Below, one piece after another: positions 34,856-44,890 of a DNA stretch of 64,000 bases. Positions within the stretch are counted from its first letter, which is position 1; each line of letters begins with the position of its first letter. Both the position numbers and the translations under genes were made by a program. The notes beneath the pieces are model-generated. The model saw only the letters and a program-made list of their open reading frames with translations. It ran no database searches and was not told where the DNA came from. Origin of the DNA: Aquimarina atlantica (lineage in GTDB: Bacteria; Bacteroidota; Bacteroidia; Flavobacteriales; Flavobacteriaceae); NCBI RefSeq assembly GCF_000626715.1, contig NZ_AQRA01000004.1, positions 434,001-498,000 of the forward strand, written 5' to 3'.

Positions 34856-37800
34856 TTAATTTGATACTTTCATCTTACCATATTCTTTTTCTTTTCCTAT
34901 AGTAATCGTATATAAGTACAAACCAGTTTTTAGAGAACTAATATCAAATGTTTTACCATTCTTCCCATTCATCACATTATTTTCAAAATCTAATAACTTA
35001 GTTCCGTTAAGGGAATGTACTTCAAATCTAAAATTAGAGTTAGATTTTCCTGAATTTATCATCACATTTATGATACCATTTTCAGTTGGGTTCGGAAATA
35101 CGCTTACCGCAGAATTTCTTACTGTGCAATCTCCTGTCTTTGACCAAGCAGATTGCCAATGAGCTCCGGTACCTGGTGCATATGCCCATGCTGCTGCAGA
35201 AGAACACCATCCCGGAATATTACATTTAAACTTCTCTCCTTCATTTTGTACTTCCTGATCTTTACTATATGAAGTTCCTGCAACATATTGTGGTACACCA
35301 TCACAACTACCATTTCCTCCACCAGTAGTAACCGAAATTGATATCGCAGAAGATGTTGAAGTAGCCCCTTCATTATCAGTTGCTTTAGCTGTCAATGTAT
35401 AACTTCCCACAGATGCGTTAGAAATTGTATATGTATAAGGACTGCTAGTATCCTCTCCCAGTTTTGTGGCTCCATTAAAGAATTCTACTTTGGTAATAGT
35501 TCCGTCACTATCAGAAGCATTTGCTGTAATATCTACTGAAGTCCCTTCTACAAACGTAGTATTATTAGCAGGTGATGCAATACTAACTGTTGGAGGAACA
35601 TTATTTCCACCTCCATTATTATCACAAGGCCCTATCTTTTTCCATACTCCATCAGGGTTTGAATTCGTTTCTGGGTTTTGGTTTTGTGTCCACCATTTAG
35701 CCTGGTAATGTACATTATTGTATTTTACATCTTTACCTCCGGTGTATACCTCTGTAGCAGACCAGGTTGGAAAATTACTACAATTATCTCCACCTGTACT
35801 ACCATTCACAGTTACAGAAACGCCAGAAGATACTGTTGTTGCATTTTTATCATCTGTTGCTTTTGCAGTTAATGTGTAGTTTCCTTTAGCAACATTTGCC
35901 CATGAATATTCGTATGGTGCTGTAGTATCCTCTCCTAATAGAGTTGTACCATTATAAAATTCAACTTTTGTAATACTACCATCAGCATCAGGATCTGATG
36001 CATTTGCTTTTATGACAATAGTAGTTCCTTCTGTAAAGGTAGCATTATTAGCTGGTTCTGTTATATTTACTACAGGTGGTGTGTTTGTACCACTACCATT
36101 TACAGATATAGAAACCGCAGAAGAAGTTGTCGAGGCATTACCATTATCGGTTGCCTTTGCCGTTAAAGTATAATTACCTGCAGCAACACTCGCCCACGAA
36201 TATTCATATGGTGATGTTGTGTCTTCTCCTAATTTTATACTACCATTATAAAATTCGACTTTAGTAATAGTTCCATCGCTATCTGCTGCATTTGCGGTTA
36301 TGAGAACTGTGTCTCCTTCTGTAAAAGTAGCATTGTTGGCAGGAGCAGTTATATTAACTGTTGGAGAAACATTTCCTCCTGATCCTCCATTAGCAAAAAC
36401 TTCATTAATTTTATTCACCAAAGGAGATTTTACATCAGACCATCTTTTAAGTTTTCTACCAAAAGAAGTTGCTGTACCTCCAAATTCAAGATCACCATAG
36501 ACTGTCCAAATAATGGTCCCGGCAAGCTCATTATCATTAATAAACTGAGCTTTAATACCAATAGATTCTTCGTCATCATAACTCAAAAAATACTTCCCAT
36601 TCACCAAATAAGGAACTTTGGCTTCGTCATCCCATTTTCTGGTCCATCCACTATTAGGGGATAAAGCTTTTTGTTTGATAAAGAAATAATTTGGTGTACC
36701 ATCATATACTTCTTTTGGCCAATTTGTATAATCTGCTGCCGTTTGTATAGGTCCATCGGGTTGAACAGTTTCTGCTCTTTTTACAGTTTTTACATTAAGA
36801 TCTGCATTTCCTTCGGTAACAACACCTCTACCATAGAATGGAGCTCCAAAACATATTTTGTTTTTAGGAACTCCTGCTTCAACAAGTTTTTGTAAAGTAG
36901 ATTGCCAATTAAAAAAAGATACTTCTGCATCAGTATATGGGTAAACAGGAGCATTATGTCCTGCTTTATTAGACCAACCACCATTATAATCATAAGTCAT
37001 CATGTTAAAGTAATCCATATTAGCAACTACTCCAGACCAATTAAATCCATCCAGTTTTCTTGGATCTGCAGCCATAGCCGATGTAATTAATTTTGTAGGT
37101 CCTATAGCATTACGAATTTCTTGTAGTAAAGATTCAAAATTCGCAAAATCTGCCTGACTACCTGTAAAATTCATTCCTGAAAATGGTCCTGGATATTCCC
37201 AGTCTAAATCAATTCCGTCGAAACCAATATTGATTAATCTTTTACAGTCTTCAATAAATTTTGCTCTTTTTACAGGATCGGCAGCCATTTCTGGGAAATG
37301 TTTACACATACTCCATCCACCAATCGATGCCATCACTTTTACTCCTTTTTGATGTGCAAGATCTAGTAATCCCGGAGCTCCATTTTCTTTTTTAAGAGGT
37401 AACGGTAACCCTCCACTTAATCCCCAAACCGGGTGTGTCCAGGTACTAGCCCCAACCTCTACTTGAAATCCTTGAGCTTCTGCACGTCTTTTTATATCTT
37501 CATTTACATAGTTTACATATTCTAATTCTCCGAATAAAAGATGTAAATCCCAACTGCTATACAAATCTGTATAAAATAAATCAGCAGGTTCTTGTGTTAC
37601 ACCATCTTGATATATATTCTTATTTCTATGATCTCCACTATGTAAAGAACCATCACGAGCTACTCCAAAAAATGAATAATTTAGAATTGTGTATTTAGAA
37701 TAATCAATATTTAAATGTGTGAGTGCTCCTGCTTCAGGCACTCCAGCTTTACTATTTTTCCAGGCATCCCAGTTGGTAATATATCCTATAATCTGTTTTT

Positions 37801-37945
37801 GATGATCAGAAGTGGTAGCACTCCCTCCTGTGTTCACTTGTGCAAAAGCAATGGTTGAAATGCACATAAAAATAAAAAGCAAAGATGTTTTCAGATACAA
37901 ATCTAGAAAACGCCTAGCCTTAAAAGTTTGGTTTAATTTTTTCAT
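34856..37945 (-). CDS. Secreted GH18 chitinase with Big_7, CBM and T9SS modules
   Basis: This 1029-aa chitinase has a signal peptide ending STIAFAQ (about residue 36). GH18 spans about 50-510 with the DGIDLDWE motif (catalytic Glu250) and SIGGW at 207-211. Next are two Big_7 Ig-like domains (about 530-712), a CBM5/12-type module (about 722-775, YQAKWWTQNQ), a third Big_7 (about 785-870), shared module copy C (881-940) and a T9SS tail (about 947-1029). It hydrolyses beta-1,4 chitin outside the cell. It is divergent from the orphan LytTR regulator at 38284, whose control of it is plausible from position. Confidence 0.93.
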   Translation of the reverse strand: MKKLNQTFKARRFLDLYLKTSLLFIFMCISTIAFAQVNTGGSATTSDHQKQIIGYITNWDAWKNSKAGVPEAGALTHLNIDYSKYTILNYSFFGVARDGSLHSGDHRNKNIYQDGVTQEPADLFYTDLYSSWDLHLLFGELEYVNYVNEDIKRRAEAQGFQVEVGASTWTHPVWGLSGGLPLPLKKENGAPGLLDLAHQKGVKVMASIGGWSMCKHFPEMAADPVKRAKFIEDCKRLINIGFDGIDLDWEYPGPFSGMNFTGSQADFANFESLLQEIRNAIGPTKLITSAMAADPRKLDGFNWSGVVANMDYFNMMTYDYNGGWSNKAGHNAPVYPYTDAEVSFFNWQSTLQKLVEAGVPKNKICFGAPFYGRGVVTEGNADLNVKTVKRAETVQPDGPIQTAADYTNWPKEVYDGTPNYFFIKQKALSPNSGWTRKWDDEAKVPYLVNGKYFLSYDDEESIGIKAQFINDNELAGTIIWTVYGDLEFGGTATSFGRKLKRWSDVKSPLVNKINEVFANGGSGGNVSPTVNITAPANNATFTEGDTVLITANAADSDGTITKVEFYNGSIKLGEDTTSPYEYSWASVAAGNYTLTAKATDNGNASTTSSAVSISVNGSGTNTPPVVNITEPANNATFTEGTTIVIKANASDPDADGSITKVEFYNGTTLLGEDTTAPYEYSWANVAKGNYTLTAKATDDKNATTVSSGVSVTVNGSTGGDNCSNFPTWSATEVYTGGKDVKYNNVHYQAKWWTQNQNPETNSNPDGVWKKIGPCDNNGGGNNVPPTVSIASPANNTTFVEGTSVDITANASDSDGTITKVEFFNGATKLGEDTSSPYTYTISNASVGSYTLTAKATDNEGATSTSSAISISVTTGGGNGSCDGVPQYVAGTSYSKDQEVQNEGEKFKCNIPGWCSSAAAWAYAPGTGAHWQSAWSKTGDCTVRNSAVSVFPNPTENGIINVMINSGKSNSNFRFEVHSLNGTKLLDFENNVMNGKNGKTFDISSLKTGLYLYTITIGKEKEYGKMKVSN
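35126..35305 (-). repeat. Shared 180-bp chitin-binding module, copy C
   Basis: C-terminal binding module of the GH18 chitinase, nearly identical to copy A; HWQS replaces HWQD. It lies directly before the T9SS tail. Confidence 0.85.
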
Positions 37946-38283
37946 AATTTCTTACCTTAAGTTATAAATGGTTTGTGTTATTATTTACGAAAACGTTGTA
38001 GTTTTCAATGAAAAAGTAGAAAGAACTCGGGGTTTAAAAAAACTAATTAGCTGAATGACTTAAAACTGTAGATTTTCAGAAGAAAAACAGGAATAAGATG
38101 CATTTTACTCATATTCTATAATTTCTATAGGAAAAAGAGATTATCTTAAAAAACCTTTTAAAAAGAAAACAATAAAAAAGAATAAATCAGGTTACATACC
38201 CAGATAGGAAATAAGAATTATTCATAAAAAAAAGAGCAAATAATTACTATTTATTTATAGAACAACCCCTAAAAAACTACAGA
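37946..38283. other. Divergent promoter region, chitinase and orphan regulator
   Basis: This 338-bp AT-rich gap lies between divergent genes. I see no TTCACAAACTC-type repeat and no convincing small gene. The promoters could not be placed confidently by eye. Confidence 0.5.
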
Positions 38284-38994
38284 ATGAAAGTAAGATGTCT
38301 ACTCATAGACAATGACCCGTTAGCTATCAATACTTTAAAAAAACACCTGGCACATTTTGAACATTTCGAGATAGTTTTTGTATGTAATAATGCTGTTGAT
38401 GCCTTTAATTTTATTCGTGAAAATTCGATTGATTTAGTTTTTGTCGATATTTATACACCTATGGTTAATGGATTAGAATTTATTAAAAACATACACAATC
38501 CTCCTCTTATTATTATTACTTCTTCTGATGAAGATTATGCTGTACAAGGATTTGAATTAGGTGTTATTGATTATTTAATAAAACCAATCTCTTTAAAAAG
38601 ATTAGTAAAATCTTTACATAAAATATCCAGAACATTAAATACTGTAAACAAACTGCCTTATACATCCTCATTAGAAGATCATATTTTTATTAAAGTAGAT
38701 AAAAAAATGATCAAAATATATTTTGAAGATATTTTATACATAAAAAGTCTTAAGGATTATGTTATTATAAAAACAGATCATAAAGATTATGTAACGCATT
38801 ATAACTTATCTGCAATTACCAGACTACTACCAGAGTATCTTTTTATAAGAATCCACAGATCATATACTATCGCTATTAATAAAATTAAGGCTATTGATAA
38901 AAATTGTATCGAAATTGAAGATAAATCGCTCCCTATGGGAAGAAATTATATAAAAAAGGTTAAAGGTACTATCATAAATGGGGTTACCGTTTAA
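38284..38994 (+). CDS. Orphan LytTR-family response regulator
   Basis: This 236-aa regulator has a receiver domain with phospho-acceptor Asp in LVFVDIYTP, a Ser at the usual Thr position (ITSSDEDYA) and Lys in LIKPIS. The LytTR domain (about 130-236) carries FIRIHRSYTIAINKI. The acidic pocket reads IDNDP where IxDDE is normal, so one Mg ligand is replaced by Asn. No kinase gene is adjacent; the genes on both sides encode chitinases. Its LytTR part resembles the regulator at 50599-51324 more than those of region 1. It probably controls the chitinase genes. Confidence 0.88.
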   Translation: MKVRCLLIDNDPLAINTLKKHLAHFEHFEIVFVCNNAVDAFNFIRENSIDLVFVDIYTPMVNGLEFIKNIHNPPLIIITSSDEDYAVQGFELGVIDYLIKPISLKRLVKSLHKISRTLNTVNKLPYTSSLEDHIFIKVDKKMIKIYFEDILYIKSLKDYVIIKTDHKDYVTHYNLSAITRLLPEYLFIRIHRSYTIAINKIKAIDKNCIEIEDKSLPMGRNYIKKVKGTIINGVTV

Positions 38995-39000
38995 ATCAAA

Positions 39001-39027
39001 AAAGATCCGGGATATACCCGGATCTTT
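39001..39027 (+). terminator. Rho-independent terminator of the orphan regulator
   Basis: AAAGATCCGGG, loop ATATA, CCCGGATCTTT: a perfect 11-bp stem starting 7 bp after the stop codon. Confidence 0.8.
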
Positions 39028-39284
39028 AGTATGTATAAATGACCAGCATCTATTCACAACATAACAAACAAAATTTTAAGTAGCGAGTACAACCAAAAAG
39101 AAAACCAATATTACAGAATACTAAACCGTTGTTTTTATAAAAATGAGGTTTTAGAGGTTTATATTATGGTTGATACGTCTGCCAAATCAGGGCCCTAGAA
39201 TGCGTCTGTTAAAAAATCGTTGAGCTTGTGTTAGCTAATCAATGTTTCAGGACCCGTCATTTGGCAATTTTCTATTACTTCATT

Positions 39285-41897
39285 TTATTTTTTAATTACT
39301 TTTTTGGTGATTACTTCTCCACCAATATTAATTTTGTAGATATAGATTCCACTTTTAAGAGTCGATAAATCTTGTGTAAAATCTCTGCTTCCTGTATATT
39401 CTCTTAAAGATTTTGTATGCATTAATTTACCATAGATATCATATACATCAATTTTCACCCACGACACTTCAGGAACTGTTATCTGATATTTTATAACATC
39501 ATCTACCAATGTTTGAAATGCAACAGAAGACATATTTGGATTACTCTGAACACAGTCTGAAACAAACTCCCACACAGAGCTACTACCAGGGGTCTCTCCT
39601 TCTGTCCACCATTTGGCTTTGTAGATTTTTTGACTATGGTATACTTTATCTCCACTATTATAAGCAATAGATGTTACCCATTGTGGAGATCCACAAAAAT
39701 CTCCACCATTAGAACCACCGCTACAACTAGAAACAAATTCCCATACAGAGCTACTTCCCGGAGTTTCTCCCTTTGTCCACCATTTATTAGTATAGAGGTT
39801 ACCGTTATAGCTTACTTTTTGCCCTGCTATCGCATATACTTTATCAGCTTGCCATTCTCCTATTCCATCACAGCTTCCTCCCGCTACTTTTTCTTTCACA
39901 GTAAACGTAACAGTTGCCTCTGTAGATAGCCCTTCATTATCTGTAGCCGTAATTTTATAGGACACTTCACCAAAAGCAGTAGGAGTCCAGTCTGTAGTAT
40001 ATAGAGTACCATTTGCAGTTGGAGTAATTTCAATATTGTTTACCATAAATTTCACAGAGCTTACCTGATTGTCATCTGTTACTGTGGCTTTTAACTCAAT
40101 TGATGACAATGCTGTTTGCTCTATAACATCTGCATCTTTTGGTGTGATTAGAGTTATTGATGGAGGTGTGTTACCTCCCACTACTTTCTTCTTTACTGTA
40201 AAAACAATTGTCTTTTCTGAAGTTGCATTTTTATTATCTGTAGCAGAAGCAATAAGCGTTACTTCACCAAATGCTGCAGGAGTAAAACTGGCTGTATAGT
40301 TACTTCCATTTGCTGTGGCGCTAATATTAGTAGTATTATGCTTAAATACAAAAGATTGAATAGTCCCATCTGAATCTGTAGCACTGGCTTTTAGTGTTAT
40401 CGGAGACAATTCTGCCAATTCGATAACTTGCCCATTTGTGGGAGCTTCCCACACTACTGTTGGTGAATTGTTTATAGGATCGGTGTTTCCTGCAGCCTCA
40501 TTTACTGCTTTAAGAATACTTGAAGGTGAATTATATTCGGTATCTTGGGTAAGTTCCCATATAATCAACCCCTGATGCCCATACTGCTTAGAATATTTAA
40601 TTTTTTCTGCAGCTAATTTTGGTGTGTTATAGTATATTTTTTTTCCATTTTCTCCTATGTATCCTCTTAATTTTTTAGGATCCTTAGGGTCATAAGTTGT
40701 AGCTGCATTAGCAAAATCTTTTATGATATCCTTATAAGGAACAAATTTAGCTCCATTTCCTCCATCAGGTTTTTTTTCAGAAAAATCATAACCATACACT
40801 GGTAATCCGAAAGCTAGTTTGGCTTTTGGTACATTAAATCCTCCTGCATGATTCCAGGCTGGTGCGGCAAATCCCATCCAATATTCTAATGCATCTTGTG
40901 CAGAATAAATTGGATTATCTGCTGTTTGCCCTTGATAAGTCCCTGGTTCTACTTTATAAAGAGAAGAATGAGGTCCTTCTGGAGATTTATCCCATGATCC
41001 TGTAAAATCATAAGACATAAGACCAATCCAATCCATATAGTCTGCCATACCATCATCATAGTTATTTCCGTACCATGAAGTTCCAAAAACAGCGGCAGTA
41101 ATTAACTTATTAGGTATTTTGGCTCTTAATTTCTGGCTTAATTTTGTTAACCCAATACCTGCGGGGTGAGGACCTTTATCAGCATCTCCCCATTTGCTAC
41201 CTCTTACTCTTCCTCCCTGATCTGAAGTCCCGCTAATGGCTGGGTCTGCCCACCAACATTCCATATCCAAATCAACACCATCCAGATCATTTTGAGTAAC
41301 ATAATTAGCAATCAATGTTGCAATTTCATCTAGTTTGCTATCGTTGTTTTGATATTTGGTCATTAACCATAGAAATGCATAATCGGTAGCTCCTCCTAAT
41401 GCAACAGATACTTTTACTCCTTTGGCTTTAGCTTTTTGAAGAACTCCCAAATCGTTAAGAACAGAATCTACTTTTCTAGATTGAAACTCATCAAAAGATA
41501 TAGAAGCAAAGTTTGAGCTGTTATAATCGTTATTATTTTGCTTAAACATCAAAAAAGAAATATTAAGATGTGTTACTACCTCTGGATTAAATTTATTTTT
41601 GATATCATAATCAGCAACCCAGGTGGGCAGATATCCTATAATTCGCTGTTTTCCAGAATAATCAGGACCTAGTCCACCATCACCACATGGTCCTATTAGT
41701 TCCCAGGAACCAGCTCCAGGAGCATCATTGGTATAGTATTTACACTTATAATTATTATTATTATAAGAAACTTCTTGCCCCTGTTTATAAGGGACTTTAC
41801 TTGCATCCCACTCTGGAGAACAGGCAGGAAAAGTGTATTGTGCATGCATCAATAGCGCACAAAAAAACATAAACAAAAATGTATAAAAATTTTTCAT
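39285..41897 (-). CDS. Secreted GH18 chitinase with three CBM5/12-type modules and T9SS tail
   Basis: This 870-aa chitinase has a signal peptide ending LLMHAQ (residue 20). An N-terminal CBM5/12-like module (about 26-71) and GH18 (about 84-465, DGVDLDME with catalytic Glu213 and ALGGA) follow. Then come two Ig-like domains of the 'PTVVWEAP/ITLITP' subtype (about 476-665), two CBM5/12 modules (about 675-780, both with KWWTEGETPGSSS-like cores) and a T9SS tail. GH18 differs in sequence from the one at 34856, so the two are likely complementary rather than redundant. It follows the GH19 gene by 91 bp with a hairpin between. Confidence 0.92.
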   Translation of the reverse strand: MKNFYTFLFMFFCALLMHAQYTFPACSPEWDASKVPYKQGQEVSYNNNNYKCKYYTNDAPGAGSWELIGPCGDGGLGPDYSGKQRIIGYLPTWVADYDIKNKFNPEVVTHLNISFLMFKQNNNDYNSSNFASISFDEFQSRKVDSVLNDLGVLQKAKAKGVKVSVALGGATDYAFLWLMTKYQNNDSKLDEIATLIANYVTQNDLDGVDLDMECWWADPAISGTSDQGGRVRGSKWGDADKGPHPAGIGLTKLSQKLRAKIPNKLITAAVFGTSWYGNNYDDGMADYMDWIGLMSYDFTGSWDKSPEGPHSSLYKVEPGTYQGQTADNPIYSAQDALEYWMGFAAPAWNHAGGFNVPKAKLAFGLPVYGYDFSEKKPDGGNGAKFVPYKDIIKDFANAATTYDPKDPKKLRGYIGENGKKIYYNTPKLAAEKIKYSKQYGHQGLIIWELTQDTEYNSPSSILKAVNEAAGNTDPINNSPTVVWEAPTNGQVIELAELSPITLKASATDSDGTIQSFVFKHNTTNISATANGSNYTASFTPAAFGEVTLIASATDNKNATSEKTIVFTVKKKVVGGNTPPSITLITPKDADVIEQTALSSIELKATVTDDNQVSSVKFMVNNIEITPTANGTLYTTDWTPTAFGEVSYKITATDNEGLSTEATVTFTVKEKVAGGSCDGIGEWQADKVYAIAGQKVSYNGNLYTNKWWTKGETPGSSSVWEFVSSCSGGSNGGDFCGSPQWVTSIAYNSGDKVYHSQKIYKAKWWTEGETPGSSSVWEFVSDCVQSNPNMSSVAFQTLVDDVIKYQITVPEVSWVKIDVYDIYGKLMHTKSLREYTGSRDFTQDLSTLKSGIYIYKINIGGEVITKKVIKK

Positions 41898-41937
41898 GAT
41901 TAGTGTGATTAATTAATTCGAGTTTTTATATGTATAA

Positions 41938-41972
41938 TCGGGTAGCTAAATCAGTAATAGATAACTACCCGA
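41938..41972 (-). terminator. Hairpin between GH19 and GH18 genes
   Basis: TCGGGTAG (41938-41945) pairs with CTACCCGA (41965-41972) across 19 nt, 16 bp after the GH19 stop. It could partly terminate or process the message between the two chitinase genes. Confidence 0.5.
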
Positions 41973-41988
41973 AATAGTTCCTTAGCAG

Positions 41989-44664
41989 TTAATTTTTAAG
42001 GATTTTCTCAAAATAAACATCGTCATTTATATATATTTTAAATACATAAAGACCTTTTTTGAGATTTGACAGATCGTGCGTAAATGATTTTAGTGTCTTT
42101 GTATGGACCCCATTAAATGATTGCGTACTTATCAATTTTCCAGAAAGATGATATAAGTTAATCTTTACCCATGATACATTATCTGTTTTTATTCTAAAGT
42201 TTACAATATCCTGAGTTACAGTAGGGAAAACAGAGTACTTATTTGAAGTTATATCAACATTACTTTTACCGCAAGTTCCGGTTTTTGTCCAGGCCATTTG
42301 CCAATGCGCTCCTGTACCGGGAGCATATGCCCATGCTGCTGCAGAAGAACACCACCCCGGAATATTACATTTAAACTTCTCTCCTTCGTTTTGTACTTCC
42401 TGGTCTTTACTATACGAAGTTCCCGCAACATATTGTGGCAGTCCTTCACAATTTCCATTTCCTCCACCACTAGTTACCGTAACTGTTATTGCAGCAGAGG
42501 TTGAAGACGCTCCTTTATTGTCTGTCGCCTTTGCGGTTAATGAGTAATTTCCTACTATAACGTTTTCGAATGTAAAACTAAAAGGGCTAGCGCTACTTTC
42601 TCCTATTTTACTGTTATTATTAAAAAATTCTACCTTCGCAATCGTGCCGTCGCTATCTGATGCATTTACTGTGATAGGAATCGAGGTTCCTACTTCAAAA
42701 GAAGTATTATCTCCCGGAGAAGTTATACTAACAGTAGGAGCGTTATTATTTCCTCCTGTTGTTTTTTCTTTTACAGTAAAAGAAATTGCTTTTTCTGACG
42801 TATTATTTTGATCATCTGTAGCAGATGCTATAATCGTAATTTCTCCGAATGCAATTGGTGTAAAGCTAGCAGTATAGATATTTCCTGAAGCGGTAGGAGT
42901 AATATTAGTACTATTATACTTAAAGATAAAAGATTGAATAGTTCCATCGGTATCAGTAGCACTGGCTTTTAGGGTAATTGGAGCAAGCTCTTTTTGTTCT
43001 ACAACCTGCCCACTACCTGGCGATTCCCAAGTTATTACGGGGTTACTCCCATTAGAAACACCGCATTCTTTTACAAATTCCCATACAGTATCGCTTCCTG
43101 GGACATTACTACTATCTGCATACCATTTGTTTCTATAGACTTTATTATTGTATTTTACATAGTTATTCTTGTCCTTATAAATTCTTGAAGCATTCCATTC
43201 GGGCACTTCCTGGCAATCAAGATTTACTCCATCCCAAATAATAACTTTAATTTCTGATGTTGCCGTTATACCATTTTCGAATACCGCATTAGCGCTTAAA
43301 ACATGGCTTGTATAACTAGATGGTGTCCAACTGAAGGTTACTCCATCAAAAGTTTGATTTCCTACAGTTGTAGTAACACTTACTAATTTTGTGTTTTTTT
43401 CGTCTATAGATAAACTTACCGAAATTGGAGAAAATGTAGATTGCTCAAACATTTGATTATTCTTGGGGCTGGTAAATGTTACTTGAGGTTTTTGCGCACA
43501 GGGTTCTGCGGTTAAATCAGCAGAGTCTCCTCCATACTTAGACATATCTTTACATCCACAATCAGAAAGATCATGAACTCCATCCATATCTGTCCCTATT
43601 TGATAGATGTCTGTAAATCTTTCATAGTACCCTATTCTATCTAACACCTGAGGCTTTTCTGTACCTTGTCCACATTCTACGCCTCCATTAATAATATTTA
43701 CAGTCATCCCTAATCCCGGAATTCTATTTTTGGTTTTGTCTAGCTCATTAGGAGTCCATTTGTTCACCATTACATCATGAGCAGATGGTTTGGGGTATTG
43801 AGGTGTCATCCAAAACCAAATGGCAGTCTGAAAAGCCAAAGCAGCATCTTCTATTACTTTTTCTGGATGATTCAAAAGTATTTGTTTGTCTCCAAATATA
43901 AATTCACTTGCAGGGCCGTAATTATAATTATATGATAACTGTATGGGGCCTCTGCCCTTGTATGATTTTCCTGGAGTTGGAGGATAGTTTGTATCGGGAG
44001 AAGCATAAGAAGCATTCGTAGGCTCTTCACGAAAGTGTAACCCCCATGAAAATTGTCCTCCGGGAGCGGTTGACCACCCCCCTGTAGTCTCGTGAGAGAT
44101 ATTAGCAAAAAAAGCTGTGATTTCTCTTTTTCTGGTTTCAAGGCTTCCTTCTCCCAAAAAAGATCCATAATCTACTTTTTGAGTAACAATTTCTTTATCA
44201 GCATTTCTTGGTGCATCAAAATCTACATCGGTTCGAATCACTTTTGATACTCCTGTAGTCTTATCTACACGTGTAATTCTATACGCATTCGTACCGCACC
44301 TTCTTTCAAAGGTCACTTCGATTTTACTCATTCTATTAATAGCCTCGATAAAAGATTCGAAAGTATAAAAATCATCTTTTGGATCTAATACCCAAACACC
44401 ACCTCCGGTGTCTTTGGCACCAAAACGATACGGGAACAAGGTGTTCCATAAATCTTTATTTATCAAATCATTAACCTGATACAATGGATTTATGGTCAAA
44501 GATTTATCTAAAGAAGAAGAATCAGTTATTCTTGATACCCCGGGATATATATCATCATTAGAAAATGTTAGGTTGATAGTTAAGAGTAATACGGTAAAAA
44601 TCATTAACCATGATTTCCTGCCTAAAACCCTTTGGTTTTTTGGAGTGGTGAGTTTGTGTGTCAT
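41989..44664 (-). CDS. Secreted GH19 chitinase with CBMs, Ig-like domains and T9SS tail
   Basis: This 891-aa protein has an N-terminal signal segment (helix about 20-35). An uncharacterised region (about 37-165) leads into a GH19 catalytic domain (about 165-385) with catalytic Glu192 in SHETTGGW, a second acid in the HFREEP segment (213/214) and YKGRGPIQLSYNYNYG. It continues with a Big_7-like domain, a CBM5/12 module (about 486-536), two further Ig-like domains (one of the PVITWESP subtype shared with the GH18 at 39285), shared module copy D (739-798) and a T9SS tail. GH19 inverts the anomeric centre and is rarer than GH18 in this phylum. It is first in line before the GH18 at 39285. Confidence 0.92.
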   Translation of the reverse strand: MTHKLTTPKNQRVLGRKSWLMIFTVLLLTINLTFSNDDIYPGVSRITDSSSLDKSLTINPLYQVNDLINKDLWNTLFPYRFGAKDTGGGVWVLDPKDDFYTFESFIEAINRMSKIEVTFERRCGTNAYRITRVDKTTGVSKVIRTDVDFDAPRNADKEIVTQKVDYGSFLGEGSLETRKREITAFFANISHETTGGWSTAPGGQFSWGLHFREEPTNASYASPDTNYPPTPGKSYKGRGPIQLSYNYNYGPASEFIFGDKQILLNHPEKVIEDAALAFQTAIWFWMTPQYPKPSAHDVMVNKWTPNELDKTKNRIPGLGMTVNIINGGVECGQGTEKPQVLDRIGYYERFTDIYQIGTDMDGVHDLSDCGCKDMSKYGGDSADLTAEPCAQKPQVTFTSPKNNQMFEQSTFSPISVSLSIDEKNTKLVSVTTTVGNQTFDGVTFSWTPSSYTSHVLSANAVFENGITATSEIKVIIWDGVNLDCQEVPEWNASRIYKDKNNYVKYNNKVYRNKWYADSSNVPGSDTVWEFVKECGVSNGSNPVITWESPGSGQVVEQKELAPITLKASATDTDGTIQSFIFKYNSTNITPTASGNIYTASFTPIAFGEITIIASATDDQNNTSEKAISFTVKEKTTGGNNNAPTVSITSPGDNTSFEVGTSIPITVNASDSDGTIAKVEFFNNNSKIGESSASPFSFTFENVIVGNYSLTAKATDNKGASSTSAAITVTVTSGGGNGNCEGLPQYVAGTSYSKDQEVQNEGEKFKCNIPGWCSSAAAWAYAPGTGAHWQMAWTKTGTCGKSNVDITSNKYSVFPTVTQDIVNFRIKTDNVSWVKINLYHLSGKLISTQSFNGVHTKTLKSFTHDLSNLKKGLYVFKIYINDDVYFEKILKN
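42271..42450 (-). repeat. Shared 180-bp chitin-binding module, copy D
   Basis: C-terminal binding module of the GH19 chitinase, nearly identical to copies A-C except CEGLPQ at the start and MAWTKTGTC at the end. Confidence 0.85.
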
Positions 44665-44890
44665 TGTTAAAACAATTTTGTGTTAAGCTGTTGGTTTTCT
44701 TCAAGTTATTAAAACCCTGATCTCAAAATACCACTTTTACGTCCTCTTGGAGAAATAAATTATACGAGCGACACTTTTTAACACACAAAAGCCATCAGAT
44801 TGGCAATAAGTGAAATTTTAGATTTATCTTAATTATGCAATTTTATAATTGTGAGTTATTGAAGAAAAAAGATCAATTAATTAGGAGATA

